Source of the DNA: Lachnoclostridium sp. An181
Lineage (GTDB): Bacteria > Bacillota > Clostridia > Lachnospirales > Lachnospiraceae
Length of the DNA: 64,000 nt
Reading direction: 5' to 3'
NCBI RefSeq assembly: GCF_002160325.1
Contig: NZ_NFKJ01000004.1
Coordinates: forward strand, 1-64,000
Positions 25,370 to 33,375 of this stretch are shown in pieces. The notes under the pieces were generated by a model. That model was given only the letters and a program-made list of their open reading frames with translations. It had not been told where the DNA came from and did no database searches. Each line of letters opens with the position of its first letter. Within the stretch, counting starts at the first letter, position 1. Both the position numbers and the translations under genes were made by a program.

Positions 25370-26122
25370 TTAGATCATAGCCAGTTTCTGAATCGCATCC
25401 GAGGAGACGATCGTTTCACAGTGCTCCTCAAGATAAGCGAGCACTGCACTGTTAGCCTTCTCGGAAGAACCGTATTCAGACAGCATATTACAGATTTTGT
25501 TAAAATCACTTCTCGTATGTTCAGATTTGGTAAGCGCCAGAATGTAAATGGAATTCGCATTGTCCTTGTACAGGGTGTTGCGGCCATTATACATTGGTTT
25601 GAGCAGGCGTGCGGCGTGAATAGCTGTGTCCAGAGTGCCGAAAGAGAACAGACGTATGGAAGAGGAAGAATTGCCATCCGCCTCTGCTGCAGACTGTTTC
25701 TCTGCCTCCTGAATAGTTCTTTCGGAGATATCTCCCACCGCTTTTTTGACTTTATTGAGTAAATTCAGGAATTCTTCCGCTCCTTCAAGTTTATCAAGGG
25801 CATCCTGACCGGAACTTTCCGCATCCCCTGAAAGGGAAGGCGCGAATTTGGAAAAACGGGTGTCCAACTCTTCCGGGTCATCCACTTTTGTAATGATAAG
25901 AACAATGGAGTCCGCAGAGGAAGGAATCGCCTCGATCATAAGGGGAGTGTCATCAGCCTCAAAGCCAAATTCAAATGCAGCCTGCTGCATCATATCTTGA
26001 AAAAGTGATTTTGCTTTTTCTGAACCATATGCCAGTTCGCTGAGTTTCAACTGGCGGTCTATTAAATCCGCTCTTGTCAATGTACAGCGTATTTGATTGT
26101 CATTTATCTTTTCAATCTTCAT
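25370..26122 (-). CDS. mecA: ClpC adaptor protein MecA
   Basis: MecA hands substrates to the ClpCP protease and controls competence and stress responses in Firmicutes. The 250-residue product has the N-terminal substrate domain (MKIEKINDNQIRCTLTRADL, KSLFQDMMQQAAFEFGFE), an acidic/serine-rich linker (about 95-140) and the C-terminal ClpC-binding domain (IRLFSFGTLDTAIHAARLL and EHCETIVSSDAIQKL). Length and plan match MecA. ATG 26122 is favoured; a GTG three codons upstream would overlap the GGAAG site. It is monocistronic. Confidence 0.93.
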   Translation of the reverse strand: MKIEKINDNQIRCTLTRADLIDRQLKLSELAYGSEKAKSLFQDMMQQAAFEFGFEADDTPLMIEAIPSSADSIVLIITKVDDPEELDTRFSKFAPSLSGDAESSGQDALDKLEGAEEFLNLLNKVKKAVGDISERTIQEAEKQSAAEADGNSSSSIRLFSFGTLDTAIHAARLLKPMYNGRNTLYKDNANSIYILALTKSEHTRSDFNKICNMLSEYGSSEKANSAVLAYLEEHCETIVSSDAIQKLAMI

Positions 26123-26211
26123 ATGAATCACTTCCTTCTATCAATAAGAATACTTATTTGCTATTAGTATAAACAAAAAGAAAAAATATGTAAAGAAATT
26201 TCAGAAAATAC

Positions 26212-26240
26212 TTGTAATAACTATATCACAGACGTATAAT
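26212..26240 (+). promoter_or_regulatory. Putative promoter of a long leader
   Basis: TTGTAA (26212-26217), 17-bp spacer, TATAAT (26235-26240). Transcription from here would give a leader of nearly 190 nt before the ORF at 26436 and 305 nt before the gene at 26552. The early leader (26250-26300) has short inverted repeats (AGTAC / GTACT, ACAC / GTGT) and an unused AAGGAGGG. I see no known riboswitch in it. Confidence 0.5.
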
Positions 26241-26435
26241 GGTAAATTACAGGAAGGTAGTACACTCGCAGCTGTGTAACTTGCAAAGGAGGGAGTACTG
26301 TTTCGTTTTACAATCTTTTAGACAAATCAATTTCAATCTATTTTAACCATTCTGGCATACAACTATGTATCAAATAAACTTCAAGCCGTTTCAGGCACAA
26401 ATTCAGATAACGAATAAATCAAACAAAATGAACCA

Positions 26436-26567
26436 ATGATAATTGATGTACTATCTTTCTTTTTATTAGTCTTGGGGGCTTATGTATTATATCATATGTA
26501 TCCTTATGGCGCCCGTAGAAGACCGCAGCTGCAAAAAGTAAAGGAGGACAGATGGAGACAGAACTAA
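26436..26567 (+). CDS. Possible 43-residue small membrane protein
   Basis: The frame encodes MIIDVLSFFLLVLGAYVLYH followed by a basic tail (YGARRRPQLQKVKEDRWRQN), a plan often seen in real single-span proteins. No good ribosome binding site lies ahead of ATG 26436. The last 16 nt overlap the next gene, whose AAAGGAGG site lies inside this frame, so translation could be coupled. I do not recognise a family. It may be chance. Confidence 0.3.
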   Translation: MIIDVLSFFLLVLGAYVLYHMYPYGARRRPQLQKVKEDRWRQN

Positions 26568-26773
26568 GTGCATACCAGGAGCTGTTTGCAGAGCTTTCCG
26601 ACTACGAGAAATACGGGATCCGCATGACAATGGACGGGGTCAGCGCCAGTCCCATGCAGATCACTGCAGCGCATATGATGAAAGAGGAAGGTACATATAT
26701 GCGCGATTATCTTACCGATGAAGACGGCCGTATAAAAGAGATACGTTTCCTGAAGGTGAACGAAGAAAAATAA
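26552..26773 (+). CDS. Small conserved-looking protein, unknown function
   Basis: The 73-residue acidic protein starts METELSAYQELFAELSDYEK and shows no signal peptide, membrane segment or motif I recognise. A strong AAAGGAGGAC site precedes ATG 26552, and codon use resembles the neighbours, so I take it as real. The GH18 gene follows 108 bp later on the same strand. No function is proposed. Confidence 0.65.
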   Translation: METELSAYQELFAELSDYEKYGIRMTMDGVSASPMQITAAHMMKEEGTYMRDYLTDEDGRIKEIRFLKVNEEK

Positions 26774-26881
26774 GCACGCAATCCCCTCTGTGCAAGGAAG
26801 ATCACCATGGGGAATTTGTCGAAATAGTTGATGACGCATATATAAAATCTTGCTATAATATGGTCTAGTAGGAGGTGCTAT

Positions 26882-28711
26882 ATGGACAGAAGGACTAGGC
26901 CAGAAGGCCCGGGAGGAGATGAATTTGCCCGAAATGCAAGACGACGTGCAAGGGCAAGAAGACGAAGACAGAGAAAACTCGTTATCCGCTTTTTCTTTTT
27001 CATCATGGTAATCGTGGTGATGATCATCGGAGGTGCTTTTCTGTGGAAACGATACAGCCCGTCAAAGGAAAAAGCAGATTTGAATGAATATTATGGGATC
27101 ACCGGTGAGAATCAGCTGGGAATTACCGTAAACGGCGAGGTCATCCATGCCAAGAGCATGATAGCGGATGGCGAGCCGTATCTGGAATATTCGGCAGTCG
27201 CCGACTGGCTGAATGACAGATTTTATATAGACTTTCATGAAAATCTATTGCTGTACACACTTCCGGAAGGGACTGTGACGGCAGCGCAAGGTAGCAGCGA
27301 TTATACGCTGGAGGGTGAAAAGCAGAGCAAAGATTATGTGATTTTTAAATCTGAAGGCGAAACTGCGTACATTGCACTTGATTTTGTGCAGCAGTATACG
27401 AATATGGAGTATAAAATTTACGATTCTCCAAAGAGAGTGGCCATCACCTCGGAATGGGGAAAGATAAAGACCGTGGCGGCAAAGAAGGACACTCAGGTGC
27501 GCCGTCTGGCCGGAGTAAAAAGTCCGATCCTTACAGAGCTGTCCAAAGGTGAAAAAGTGACTTTCCTGGAGGATGAAGGAAAGTGGCGGAAAGTATGCAC
27601 AGAGGACGGATTTGTAGGGTATACTCCGAAGAGTGCCCTGGAAGAGCCAAAGAGTGAAAAGGTTACAAGAGAATTTAAAGAGCAGGTATACGATCATATC
27701 TCCAAAGACTACACTATCAATCTTGCATGGCATCAGGTGACAAGCAGTGCTGCCAATGAGATGCTTGGCCAGCTGATCGCAGGGACAAAAGGGCTTACAA
27801 CGGTTTCACCGACCTGGTTCACTGTTGCGGATGTGCAGGGTAATATGAACTCCTTAGCCAGCGCATCCTATGTTGAGCAGGCGCATCAGAACGGACTGGA
27901 AGTCTGGGCATTGGTGAGAGACTTTGACGGAGGCATCGGTTCCCAGGAAGAGTCCTATGAACTTTTAAGTTATACTTCCAGAAGAGCAAATTTGATCAAC
28001 CAGCTCATTGCTGAGGCGACAAGTGTCGGTGTGGATGGTATCAACGTAGATTTTGAACAGATTTCCAAAGAGTGCGGCGAGCATTATATTCAGTTTATCC
28101 GGGAGCTTTCCCTGGAGTGTGAGAAACATAATCTTGTTTTGTCCGTGGACAATTACGTACCAAGAGGATTCAATCAGCAATACCACCGCAAAGAGCAGGG
28201 CGTTGTTGCAGACTATGTCATCATCATGGGATATGATGAGCACTATGCGGGCTCCTATGAAAGCGGGTCTGTGGCATCCTATGGATTTGTGGAGGAAGGG
28301 ATCAAAAAGACATTGGAAGAGGTTCCGGCAGATAAAGTTATCAATGCGGTTCCATTCTACACAAGGCTTTGGAAGGAGACTTCCAAAAGCGAACAGGAGC
28401 TTGCAGCAGAGCAGGGAACAGAGGCAGCCCAGTATCCTGTGAAAGTGGAGTCAAAGACTTACAGTATGCAGGATGCAGCGGTCAGGGTTTCAGAGGCCGG
28501 GGCGAGTGTTTCCTGGGATGATGACACAAAGCAAAATTATGCCCAGTGGGAAGAAGAAGGTTCCACTTACAAGATATGGCTGGAGGATGCAGCGTCAGTG
28601 GAAGAAAAATTGAAACTGATGAAAGAGTACAGTCTGGCCGGCACGGCAGCGTGGAAACTGGGACTTGAGACAGCGGATGTCTGGAATGTAATTGAAAAAT
28701 ATGTAAAGTAA
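26882..28711 (+). CDS. Membrane-anchored SH3b / GH18 glycoside hydrolase
   Basis: The 609-residue product has a very basic N-terminal tail (RARARRRRQRKL), one membrane helix (about 35-55), a region resembling copper-amine-oxidase-type stalk domains (about 70-190), an SH3b domain (about 195-255, KDTQVRRLAGVKSPI) and a C-terminal GH18 barrel (about 275-609). The GH18 motif DxxDxDxE is seen as D385-GINVD390-FE392, with E392 the catalytic acid. Related clostridial and Bacillus proteins (SleL/YaaH-like) act on peptidoglycan, some in spore germination. The cwlD-like gene follows. GTAGGAGGTG precedes ATG 26882. Confidence 0.92.
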   Translation: MDRRTRPEGPGGDEFARNARRRARARRRRQRKLVIRFFFFIMVIVVMIIGGAFLWKRYSPSKEKADLNEYYGITGENQLGITVNGEVIHAKSMIADGEPYLEYSAVADWLNDRFYIDFHENLLLYTLPEGTVTAAQGSSDYTLEGEKQSKDYVIFKSEGETAYIALDFVQQYTNMEYKIYDSPKRVAITSEWGKIKTVAAKKDTQVRRLAGVKSPILTELSKGEKVTFLEDEGKWRKVCTEDGFVGYTPKSALEEPKSEKVTREFKEQVYDHISKDYTINLAWHQVTSSAANEMLGQLIAGTKGLTTVSPTWFTVADVQGNMNSLASASYVEQAHQNGLEVWALVRDFDGGIGSQEESYELLSYTSRRANLINQLIAEATSVGVDGINVDFEQISKECGEHYIQFIRELSLECEKHNLVLSVDNYVPRGFNQQYHRKEQGVVADYVIIMGYDEHYAGSYESGSVASYGFVEEGIKKTLEEVPADKVINAVPFYTRLWKETSKSEQELAAEQGTEAAQYPVKVESKTYSMQDAAVRVSEAGASVSWDDDTKQNYAQWEEEGSTYKIWLEDAASVEEKLKLMKEYSLAGTAAWKLGLETADVWNVIEKYVK

Positions 28712-28724
28712 ACGGTAAGAGCAC

Positions 28725-28786
28725 AGTACCCTGAAAGAGGAGCGGAATAGGACATTTCTGCACTCTTCCAGGGTACTATTTTATTT
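28725..28786 (+). terminator. Terminator after the GH18 gene
   Basis: AGTACCCTG (28725-28733) pairs with CAGGGTACT (28769-28777), with inner pairing AAGAG / CTCTT, followed by ATTTTATTT. Confidence 0.7.
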
Positions 28787-28832
28787 CCGGAAAACATATA
28801 GATAGAAGAAAGAATGGACTGAGAGGGAAACC

Positions 28833-29546
28833 ATGAAACAAAAAGCAATGGTTCTTTTTTTGGCAGTTCTGCTTTTGGGAGCCTTTGTTGTCGGCAAAGA
28901 GTTGGGAGAGTATGCCTCGGCATCAGGGGAGGCAAAAGGAAAAAAAGGGAACAATACAATTGTGGTGGACGCCGGACACGGCGGAAGTGATCCGGGGAAA
29001 GTGGGAATAAACGGGGAACTGGAAAAGGATCTTAACCTTGAGATAGCAAAGAAGGTGGAAAAAGAGCTCAAAGACCTGGGATTTCAAGTGATCATGACAA
29101 GGCAGGATGACAAAGGCCTCAAAAGAGAGGGCAGGGAATCCGGGAAAAAGGAGGATTTGCGGACAAGAGTGGATATCATCAACAGCTCCAAGGCAGCCCT
29201 TGCCGTCAGTATCCATCAAAATAGCTATAACCAGAGCGATGTAAAAGGAGCTCAGGTATTTTATTATACGCACTCAGCTGAAGGAAAAAAGGCTGCAGCG
29301 CAGATGCAGGAGGCATTAAAAGGGGCAGATGCCCAAAATACAAGGCAGGCAAAGGCCAACAACAGCTATTATATGCTGAAACGGACAGAGGTTCCGACTA
29401 TTATCGTGGAGTGCGGATTTTTAAGCAATCCGGAGGAATCCAAAAAGCTCGGGGAAGAAGACTACCAGGAAAAGATTGCCGAAAGTATCGGTGAAGGTGT
29501 GAAAAGGTATTTGGAAAAAGACGAAGGCCCCGGCTTGACCCCTTAA
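28833..29546 (+). CDS. cwlD: N-acetylmuramoyl-L-alanine amidase (CwlD-type, Amidase_3)
   Basis: CwlD-type amidases cleave the stem peptide from muramic acid and are needed for muramic-delta-lactam in spore cortex. The 237-residue product has an N-terminal membrane/signal segment (MVLFLAVLLLGAFVV) and an Amidase_3 domain with zinc ligands in VVDAGHGGSDPG (His), GELEKDLN (Glu) and AVSIHQNSYN (His), and the catalytic Glu in IIVECGFLSNP. Size and plan fit CwlD of B. subtilis. The sporulation role is inferred from similarity. Its last bases contain the promoter of the next gene. Confidence 0.9.
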   Translation: MKQKAMVLFLAVLLLGAFVVGKELGEYASASGEAKGKKGNNTIVVDAGHGGSDPGKVGINGELEKDLNLEIAKKVEKELKDLGFQVIMTRQDDKGLKREGRESGKKEDLRTRVDIINSSKAALAVSIHQNSYNQSDVKGAQVFYYTHSAEGKKAAAQMQEALKGADAQNTRQAKANNSYYMLKRTEVPTIIVECGFLSNPEESKKLGEEDYQEKIAESIGEGVKRYLEKDEGPGLTP

Positions 29547-29563
29547 GAGTTAGCACGTATAAT
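29535..29563 (+). promoter_or_regulatory. Promoter placing transcription start at the ATG of the Sua5 fusion
   Basis: TTGACC (29535-29540) and TATAAT (29558-29563) are 17 bp apart. Only seven bases separate the -10 element from ATG 29571, so the RNA should start at or within a base or two of the start codon. Confidence 0.65.
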
Positions 29564-29570
29564 AAATTTT

Positions 29571-31127
29571 ATGGAAACGATTATTAAAAAAATTGACAGA
29601 AACAAAATAGACGAGGATGTGATTGAAGAGGCAGGATATATCCTGCATGAAGGCGGGCTCGTTGCATTCCCGACCGAGACAGTCTACGGACTTGGCGCAA
29701 ATGCGCTGGATGAATACGCGGCCGGGAGGACCTACGCGGCAAAGGGGAGGCCGTCGGATAATCCGCTCATCGTACATATTTCACATTTTGGGGCGCTGGA
29801 GAGGATAGTAAAGGAGATTCCCGAAAAAGCAGTGAAACTGGCTGACCGTTTTTGGCCGGGACCGCTGACCATGATTTTTGAGAAAAATGAATTGGTGCCC
29901 TACGGTACGACAGGAGGATTGGATACAGTGGCAGTGCGCATGCCTTCAGATATCATTGCACAGAAACTGATCACATCTGCAGGCGGGTATGTGTCAGCGC
30001 CGAGTGCAAACACTTCCGGGCGTCCAAGTCCGACTACGGCACAGCATGTGATGGATGATCTTGCGGGTAAGATTGACATGGTTGTGGACGCGGGGAGTGT
30101 GGATATCGGAGTGGAATCCACCATTGTGGATATGACAGAGGAGCCGCCGATGATCTTACGGCCGGGAGCAGTGACAAAAGAGATGCTCGAGGAAGTGATC
30201 GGGGAGGTTGCTGTGGACAGGGCAGCTATTTTGGAGGACAGCAAGAGAGCGCCGAAAGCGCCGGGCATGAAGTACCGTCATTATGCGCCAAAGGCACAGC
30301 TGATTCTTGTGCAAGGAGAAGAAAAAGAGGTTGTCCGCGCCATCCGGCAGCTGACCGGGGCAAAGGAGAAAAAAGGGTTTAAGACCGGTATCATCACGAC
30401 AAGTGAGACTGCCAATGCGTATCCGTTTGGCATTCTCAAAAATGTAGGGACCAAGAAAAATGAGAGTTCCATTGCCAAGAATCTTTACCGGGTACTAAGA
30501 GAATTTGATGAGGAGGATGTGCAGTATATTTACTGTGAGTCATTTGCAAGGGAGGGTATCGGAGAGGCTGTCATGAACAGGCTCGTAAAGGCAGCAGGAC
30601 ACCGGATTGTCCGTGCAAAGCAAATCACGGATCTTCAGTCTTATATGAGGATCCTCTTTGTCAGTGACAGCGGCAACTGCAGAGGACCGATGGCGGCTGC
30701 GCAGTTAAAGAAAAAAGAACTTTTGAGGGCATATGATATTGATTCCAGAGGAATGATAGTATTGTTCCCTGAGCCGGCAAACCAGAAGGCAGAGGCAGTA
30801 TCCATGAGCCATAAGATTACTTTGCAGGATTTTGTGGCAAAACCGTTTACAGAAGAAGATCTGGATGGGGATACACTGGTGCTCACTATGGAGGAGAGCC
30901 AGAAAGAGAAATTAAAGAGTGACTATGCAGACCTGGAGGCAGTTTCGGATATCAGAACTTTGGGTGAATATATCGGAGAGACAGGAGAGAATGCACAGGT
31001 CAAGTCAGCGTATGGACAGCCCCTCGCAAAATACGGGGAAGTCTTTGAGCAGCTTGATGTGATGACAGATAAACTTGTGGAGAAGTTGAATAAGGAGGCA
31101 AAAGAATATGATAGCGATTGGATGTGA
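29571..31127 (+). CDS. Sua5/YwlC threonylcarbamoyl-AMP synthase fused to a degenerate low-molecular-weight phosphatase domain
   Basis: Residues 1-350 form a full Sua5: YrdC core (GGLVAFPTETVYGLGANA, KGRPSDNPLIVHI, APSANTSGRPSPT) and the Sua5 C-terminal domain (PGMKYRHYAPKAQL). Sua5 makes threonylcarbamoyl-AMP for the t6A37 tRNA modification. Residues 359-518 look like an LMW tyrosine/arginine phosphatase (MRILFVSDSGNCRGPMAAA). The nucleophile Cys is replaced by Ser365 while Arg371 stays, and the usual DP acid motif reads SAYG, so the domain is probably inactive. In Bacillus, ywlC and the phosphatase ywlE are separate genes near rpiB and upp; here they are fused and followed by rpiB and upp. 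No ribosome binding site precedes ATG 29571. Confidence 0.92.
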   Translation: METIIKKIDRNKIDEDVIEEAGYILHEGGLVAFPTETVYGLGANALDEYAAGRTYAAKGRPSDNPLIVHISHFGALERIVKEIPEKAVKLADRFWPGPLTMIFEKNELVPYGTTGGLDTVAVRMPSDIIAQKLITSAGGYVSAPSANTSGRPSPTTAQHVMDDLAGKIDMVVDAGSVDIGVESTIVDMTEEPPMILRPGAVTKEMLEEVIGEVAVDRAAILEDSKRAPKAPGMKYRHYAPKAQLILVQGEEKEVVRAIRQLTGAKEKKGFKTGIITTSETANAYPFGILKNVGTKKNESSIAKNLYRVLREFDEEDVQYIYCESFAREGIGEAVMNRLVKAAGHRIVRAKQITDLQSYMRILFVSDSGNCRGPMAAAQLKKKELLRAYDIDSRGMIVLFPEPANQKAEAVSMSHKITLQDFVAKPFTEEDLDGDTLVLTMEESQKEKLKSDYADLEAVSDIRTLGEYIGETGENAQVKSAYGQPLAKYGEVFEQLDVMTDKLVEKLNKEAKEYDSDWM

Positions 31128-31533
31128 CCACGGCGGATATGAGCTTAAGATGGAGATCATCAAATATCTGGAGGCAAACCAGATGAAATATAAAGATTTT
31201 GGATGCCACGGGGAACCTGTGGACTACCCGGAGTATGCAAAATTGGTGGGACACGCTGTTGTGGATGGAGAATGCGATAAGGGAATTCTGATATGTGGAA
31301 CAGGGATCGGAATTTCCATTGCTGCCAATAAGATCAAAGGTGTGCGCTGTGCGCTTTGCGGGGACTGCTTTTCCGCGCAGGCTACGAGGGAACACAATGA
31401 TGCAAACATCATAGCGCTTGGCGGAAGGGTCACAGGACCTGGACTTGCGGTAAAGATTGTAGATACATTTTTGAATACAGAATTTTCAGGCGATGAAAGA
31501 CATGTCAGAAGGATCGCCCTGATTGAACCGTAA
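31108..31533 (+). CDS. rpiB: Ribose-5-phosphate isomerase B
   Basis: RpiB interconverts ribose 5-phosphate and ribulose 5-phosphate. The 141-residue product starts MIAIGCDHGGYELK, with the conserved CDHGG loop, and has ICGTGIGISIAANK and CGDCFSAQATREHNDANI. Active-site Cys, His and Asp are in place. Some RpiB-fold enzymes use allose or galactose phosphates, but the tRNA-modification/pyrimidine context fits RpiB. The start overlaps the Sua5 fusion by 20 bp, so translation is likely coupled; upp follows after 15 bp. Confidence 0.94.
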   Translation: MIAIGCDHGGYELKMEIIKYLEANQMKYKDFGCHGEPVDYPEYAKLVGHAVVDGECDKGILICGTGIGISIAANKIKGVRCALCGDCFSAQATREHNDANIIALGGRVTGPGLAVKIVDTFLNTEFSGDERHVRRIALIEP

Positions 31534-31548
31534 AAAGGAGAGAAGACG

Positions 31549-32178
31549 ATGGGAAAAGTACAAGTCATGGACCACCCGTTGATTGCGCATAAAGTTGGAA
31601 TGCTAAGAAGGGAATCCCTGGGTTCCAAGGAATTTCGGGCTATCATAGGCGAGATTGCTATGTTTTTGTGCTATGAGGCGACGAGGGGGCTGAAACTTCG
31701 GGATGTGCGTATCAAGACCCCGATATGTGAGACAACGGCAAAGGAGCTTTCCGGGAAAAAGCTGGCCGTTGTCCCGATTCTGCGCGCAGGGCTTGGAATG
31801 GTGGAAGGAATGCTTGCCATGATCCCGGCTGCAAAGGTCGGGCACATCGGACTTTACCGGGATCCTGAGACATTGAAACCAGTGGAGTATTACTGCAAGC
31901 TTCCGGCTGACTGTGGTGAGAGGGAGGTTTTTGTTGTGGATCCGATGCTGGCAACCGGGGGATCGAGTTCCGCAGCCATCACGCTTTTGAAAGAAAAAGG
32001 AGTCAGAAAGATTCATTTTCTTTGTATTATCGCTGCTCCGGAAGGGGTGGAGAAGATTTTAAAAGACCATCCTGATGTGGATATTTACATTGCAGCGCTG
32101 GACGAGAAACTCAATGAACATGGATATATTGTTCCGGGACTTGGAGATGCCGGGGACCGCATTTTTGGCACAAAATAG
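31549..32178 (+). CDS. upp: Uracil phosphoribosyltransferase
   Basis: Upp makes UMP from uracil and PRPP (pyrimidine salvage). The 209-residue product has [17 protein letters not shown] at the start, [14 protein letters not shown], and the PRPP loop [12 protein letters not shown], then [19 protein letters not shown] at the end. All are family hallmarks. AAAGGAGAG precedes ATG 31549. It lies in an operon with rpiB upstream and dCMP deaminase 16 bp downstream. Confidence 0.97.
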   Translation: MGKVQVMDHPLIAHKVGMLRRESLGSKEFRAIIGEIAMFLCYEATRGLKLRDVRIKTPICETTAKELSGKKLAVVPILRAGLGMVEGMLAMIPAAKVGHIGLYRDPETLKPVEYYCKLPADCGEREVFVVDPMLATGGSSSAAITLLKEKGVRKIHFLCIIAAPEGVEKILKDHPDVDIYIAALDEKLNEHGYIVPGLGDAGDRIFGTK

Positions 32179-32194
32179 TAAAGGGGGAATTGCA

Positions 32195-32683
32195 GTGTCC
32201 GGAAAAAGAGAAGACTATATTTCCTGGGATGAGTATTTTATGGGAGTCGCGATCCTTTCAGGCATGCGCTCCAAGGACCCGAATACGCAGGTGGGGTGCT
32301 GTATCGTAAGTCAGGAGAACCGTATTTTGTCCATGGGGTACAATGGCTTTCCGGCAGGATGTTCGGATGATGTATTTCCGTGGGAAAGAGAGGCAAGCAA
32401 GGCCCTGGATTCCAAATACCTTTATACGACACACAGTGAGCTCAATGCAATTTTAAACTATAAAGGAGGAAGCCTTGTGGGAGCAAAATTGTATGTGTCC
32501 CTGTTTCCGTGCAATGAATGTGCAAAGGCGATCATTCAGGCAGGGATCAAGGAAGTCATCTATGACTGTGACAAATATGCTGACACCGCGTCAGTGCTGG
32601 CCTCAAAACGAATGATGGATGCAGCAGGAGTTGCATACCATCAATATAAGCGCAGCGGCCGTGAAATCCGGTTTGAACTTTAG
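32195..32683 (+). CDS. Deoxycytidylate deaminase (ComEB-like)
   Basis: dCMP deaminase converts dCMP to dUMP for dTTP synthesis. The 162-residue product has the zinc motifs HSELNAIL (HxE) and PCNEC (PCxxC), an N-terminal SWDEYFMGVAILSGMRSKDP and the IVSQENRILSMGYNGFPAG strand typical of the family. I chose GTG 32195, preceded by AAAGGGGGAA, since the longer frame runs inside upp. It ends the pyrimidine/tRNA operon and overlaps the convergent DUF2508-like gene by 4 bp. Confidence 0.93.
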   Translation: MSGKREDYISWDEYFMGVAILSGMRSKDPNTQVGCCIVSQENRILSMGYNGFPAGCSDDVFPWEREASKALDSKYLYTTHSELNAILNYKGGSLVGAKLYVSLFPCNECAKAIIQAGIKEVIYDCDKYADTASVLASKRMMDAAGVAYHQYKRSGREIRFEL

Positions 32684-32916
32684 CGCATTTTTTTCAGGAG
32701 ATAGCTGTATTTCTTTCCGGCCGCCATTCCCTGAAAAATGTAGCAGTCGATTAGGTCAGGATGTACAGCATACTGAAAGCGGTTAAAGGCAGCGTCCATT
32801 TCCTCTTTGGCAAGGGAAAGTTCCTCGTGGAAGGAAACCGTTCCCTGCTTAAGAGAAGATGGACGTTGTTTTTGTTTTTTGATGTCATTGAATTTAAATA
32901 TAATGATCACCTCCAT
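32680..32916 (-). CDS. DUF2508/YaaL-like small protein
   Basis: The 78-residue product (if ATG 32916 is used) has the late segment AVHPDLIDCYIFQGMAAGKK then YSYLLKK, as in DUF2508 (YaaL) proteins, which usually sit between recR and bofA. Here bofA is indeed next to it, but divergent. The start is odd: a perfect anti-16S match, GGAGGTGATC (minus strand, 32914-32905), overlaps the ATG, so ribosomes would be set for AUU 32904 or AUA 32901 instead. No site precedes the ATG itself. Function unknown. Confidence 0.7.
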   Translation of the reverse strand: MEVIIIFKFNDIKKQKQRPSSLKQGTVSFHEELSLAKEEMDAAFNRFQYAVHPDLIDCYIFQGMAAGKKYSYLLKKMR

Positions 32917-33007
32917 ATTGTGATTGAATATAGTATGTACAGCTTAAAAGAATAAAATGTATGGATGACGGATATATATGGAAATAAGAAAGTATGCGGG
33001 AGGGGCT

Positions 33008-33226
33008 ATGGGGTCAGAGGGAAAGTTTCGGTTTATCCGTTCCTTTGTGCTGCGCATGATAGTGGGGGTTGTGTGCATTGTGCTTGTGAATCAGTATCTA
33101 AATATAAAAGATATAGATATCTCTGTGGGACTTAATCCCATTTCTGTGGGGGTGTCCGCAGTACTCGGGGTTCCGGGGGTAGCTTTGATGTACGGGATTC
33201 TCTTCTATCAGAATTTTAATTCTTGA
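33008..33226 (+). CDS. bofA: BofA family protein (pro-sigma-K processing regulator)
   Basis: BofA holds the SpoIVFB protease inactive until late sporulation in Bacillus. The 72-residue product has two membrane segments (FVLRMIVGVVCIVLVNQYL, and ISVGVSAVLGVPGVALMYGI) with the family motif GLNPISVG...GVPG. I chose ATG 33008, with GGGAGGGG ahead, over ATG 32978 which has no site. The DUF2508-like gene lies divergently upstream; in most Firmicutes both point the same way. Confidence 0.85.
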   Translation: MGSEGKFRFIRSFVLRMIVGVVCIVLVNQYLNIKDIDISVGLNPISVGVSAVLGVPGVALMYGILFYQNFNS

Positions 33227-33247
33227 CAGGAAAATTTGAAAAAGTAC

Positions 33248-33276
33248 TGGACAAATCAGAAATACATAGTTATAAT
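33248..33276 (+). promoter_or_regulatory. Putative promoter of the Tad operon
   Basis: TGGACA (33248-33253), 17-bp spacer, TATAAT (33271-33276), about 100 nt before the first tad gene. A small hairpin (TTGGAA / TTCCAA) lies in the leader near 33295. Confidence 0.6.
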
Positions 33277-33375
33277 TATATTACAAAATAATTTTGGAAC
33301 TTCCGATTCCAATTCTAAGACACATTTCGACAAAATCTTTAAAAATCCCATGAAAAGACAAAGAGGTGCTGCTTT

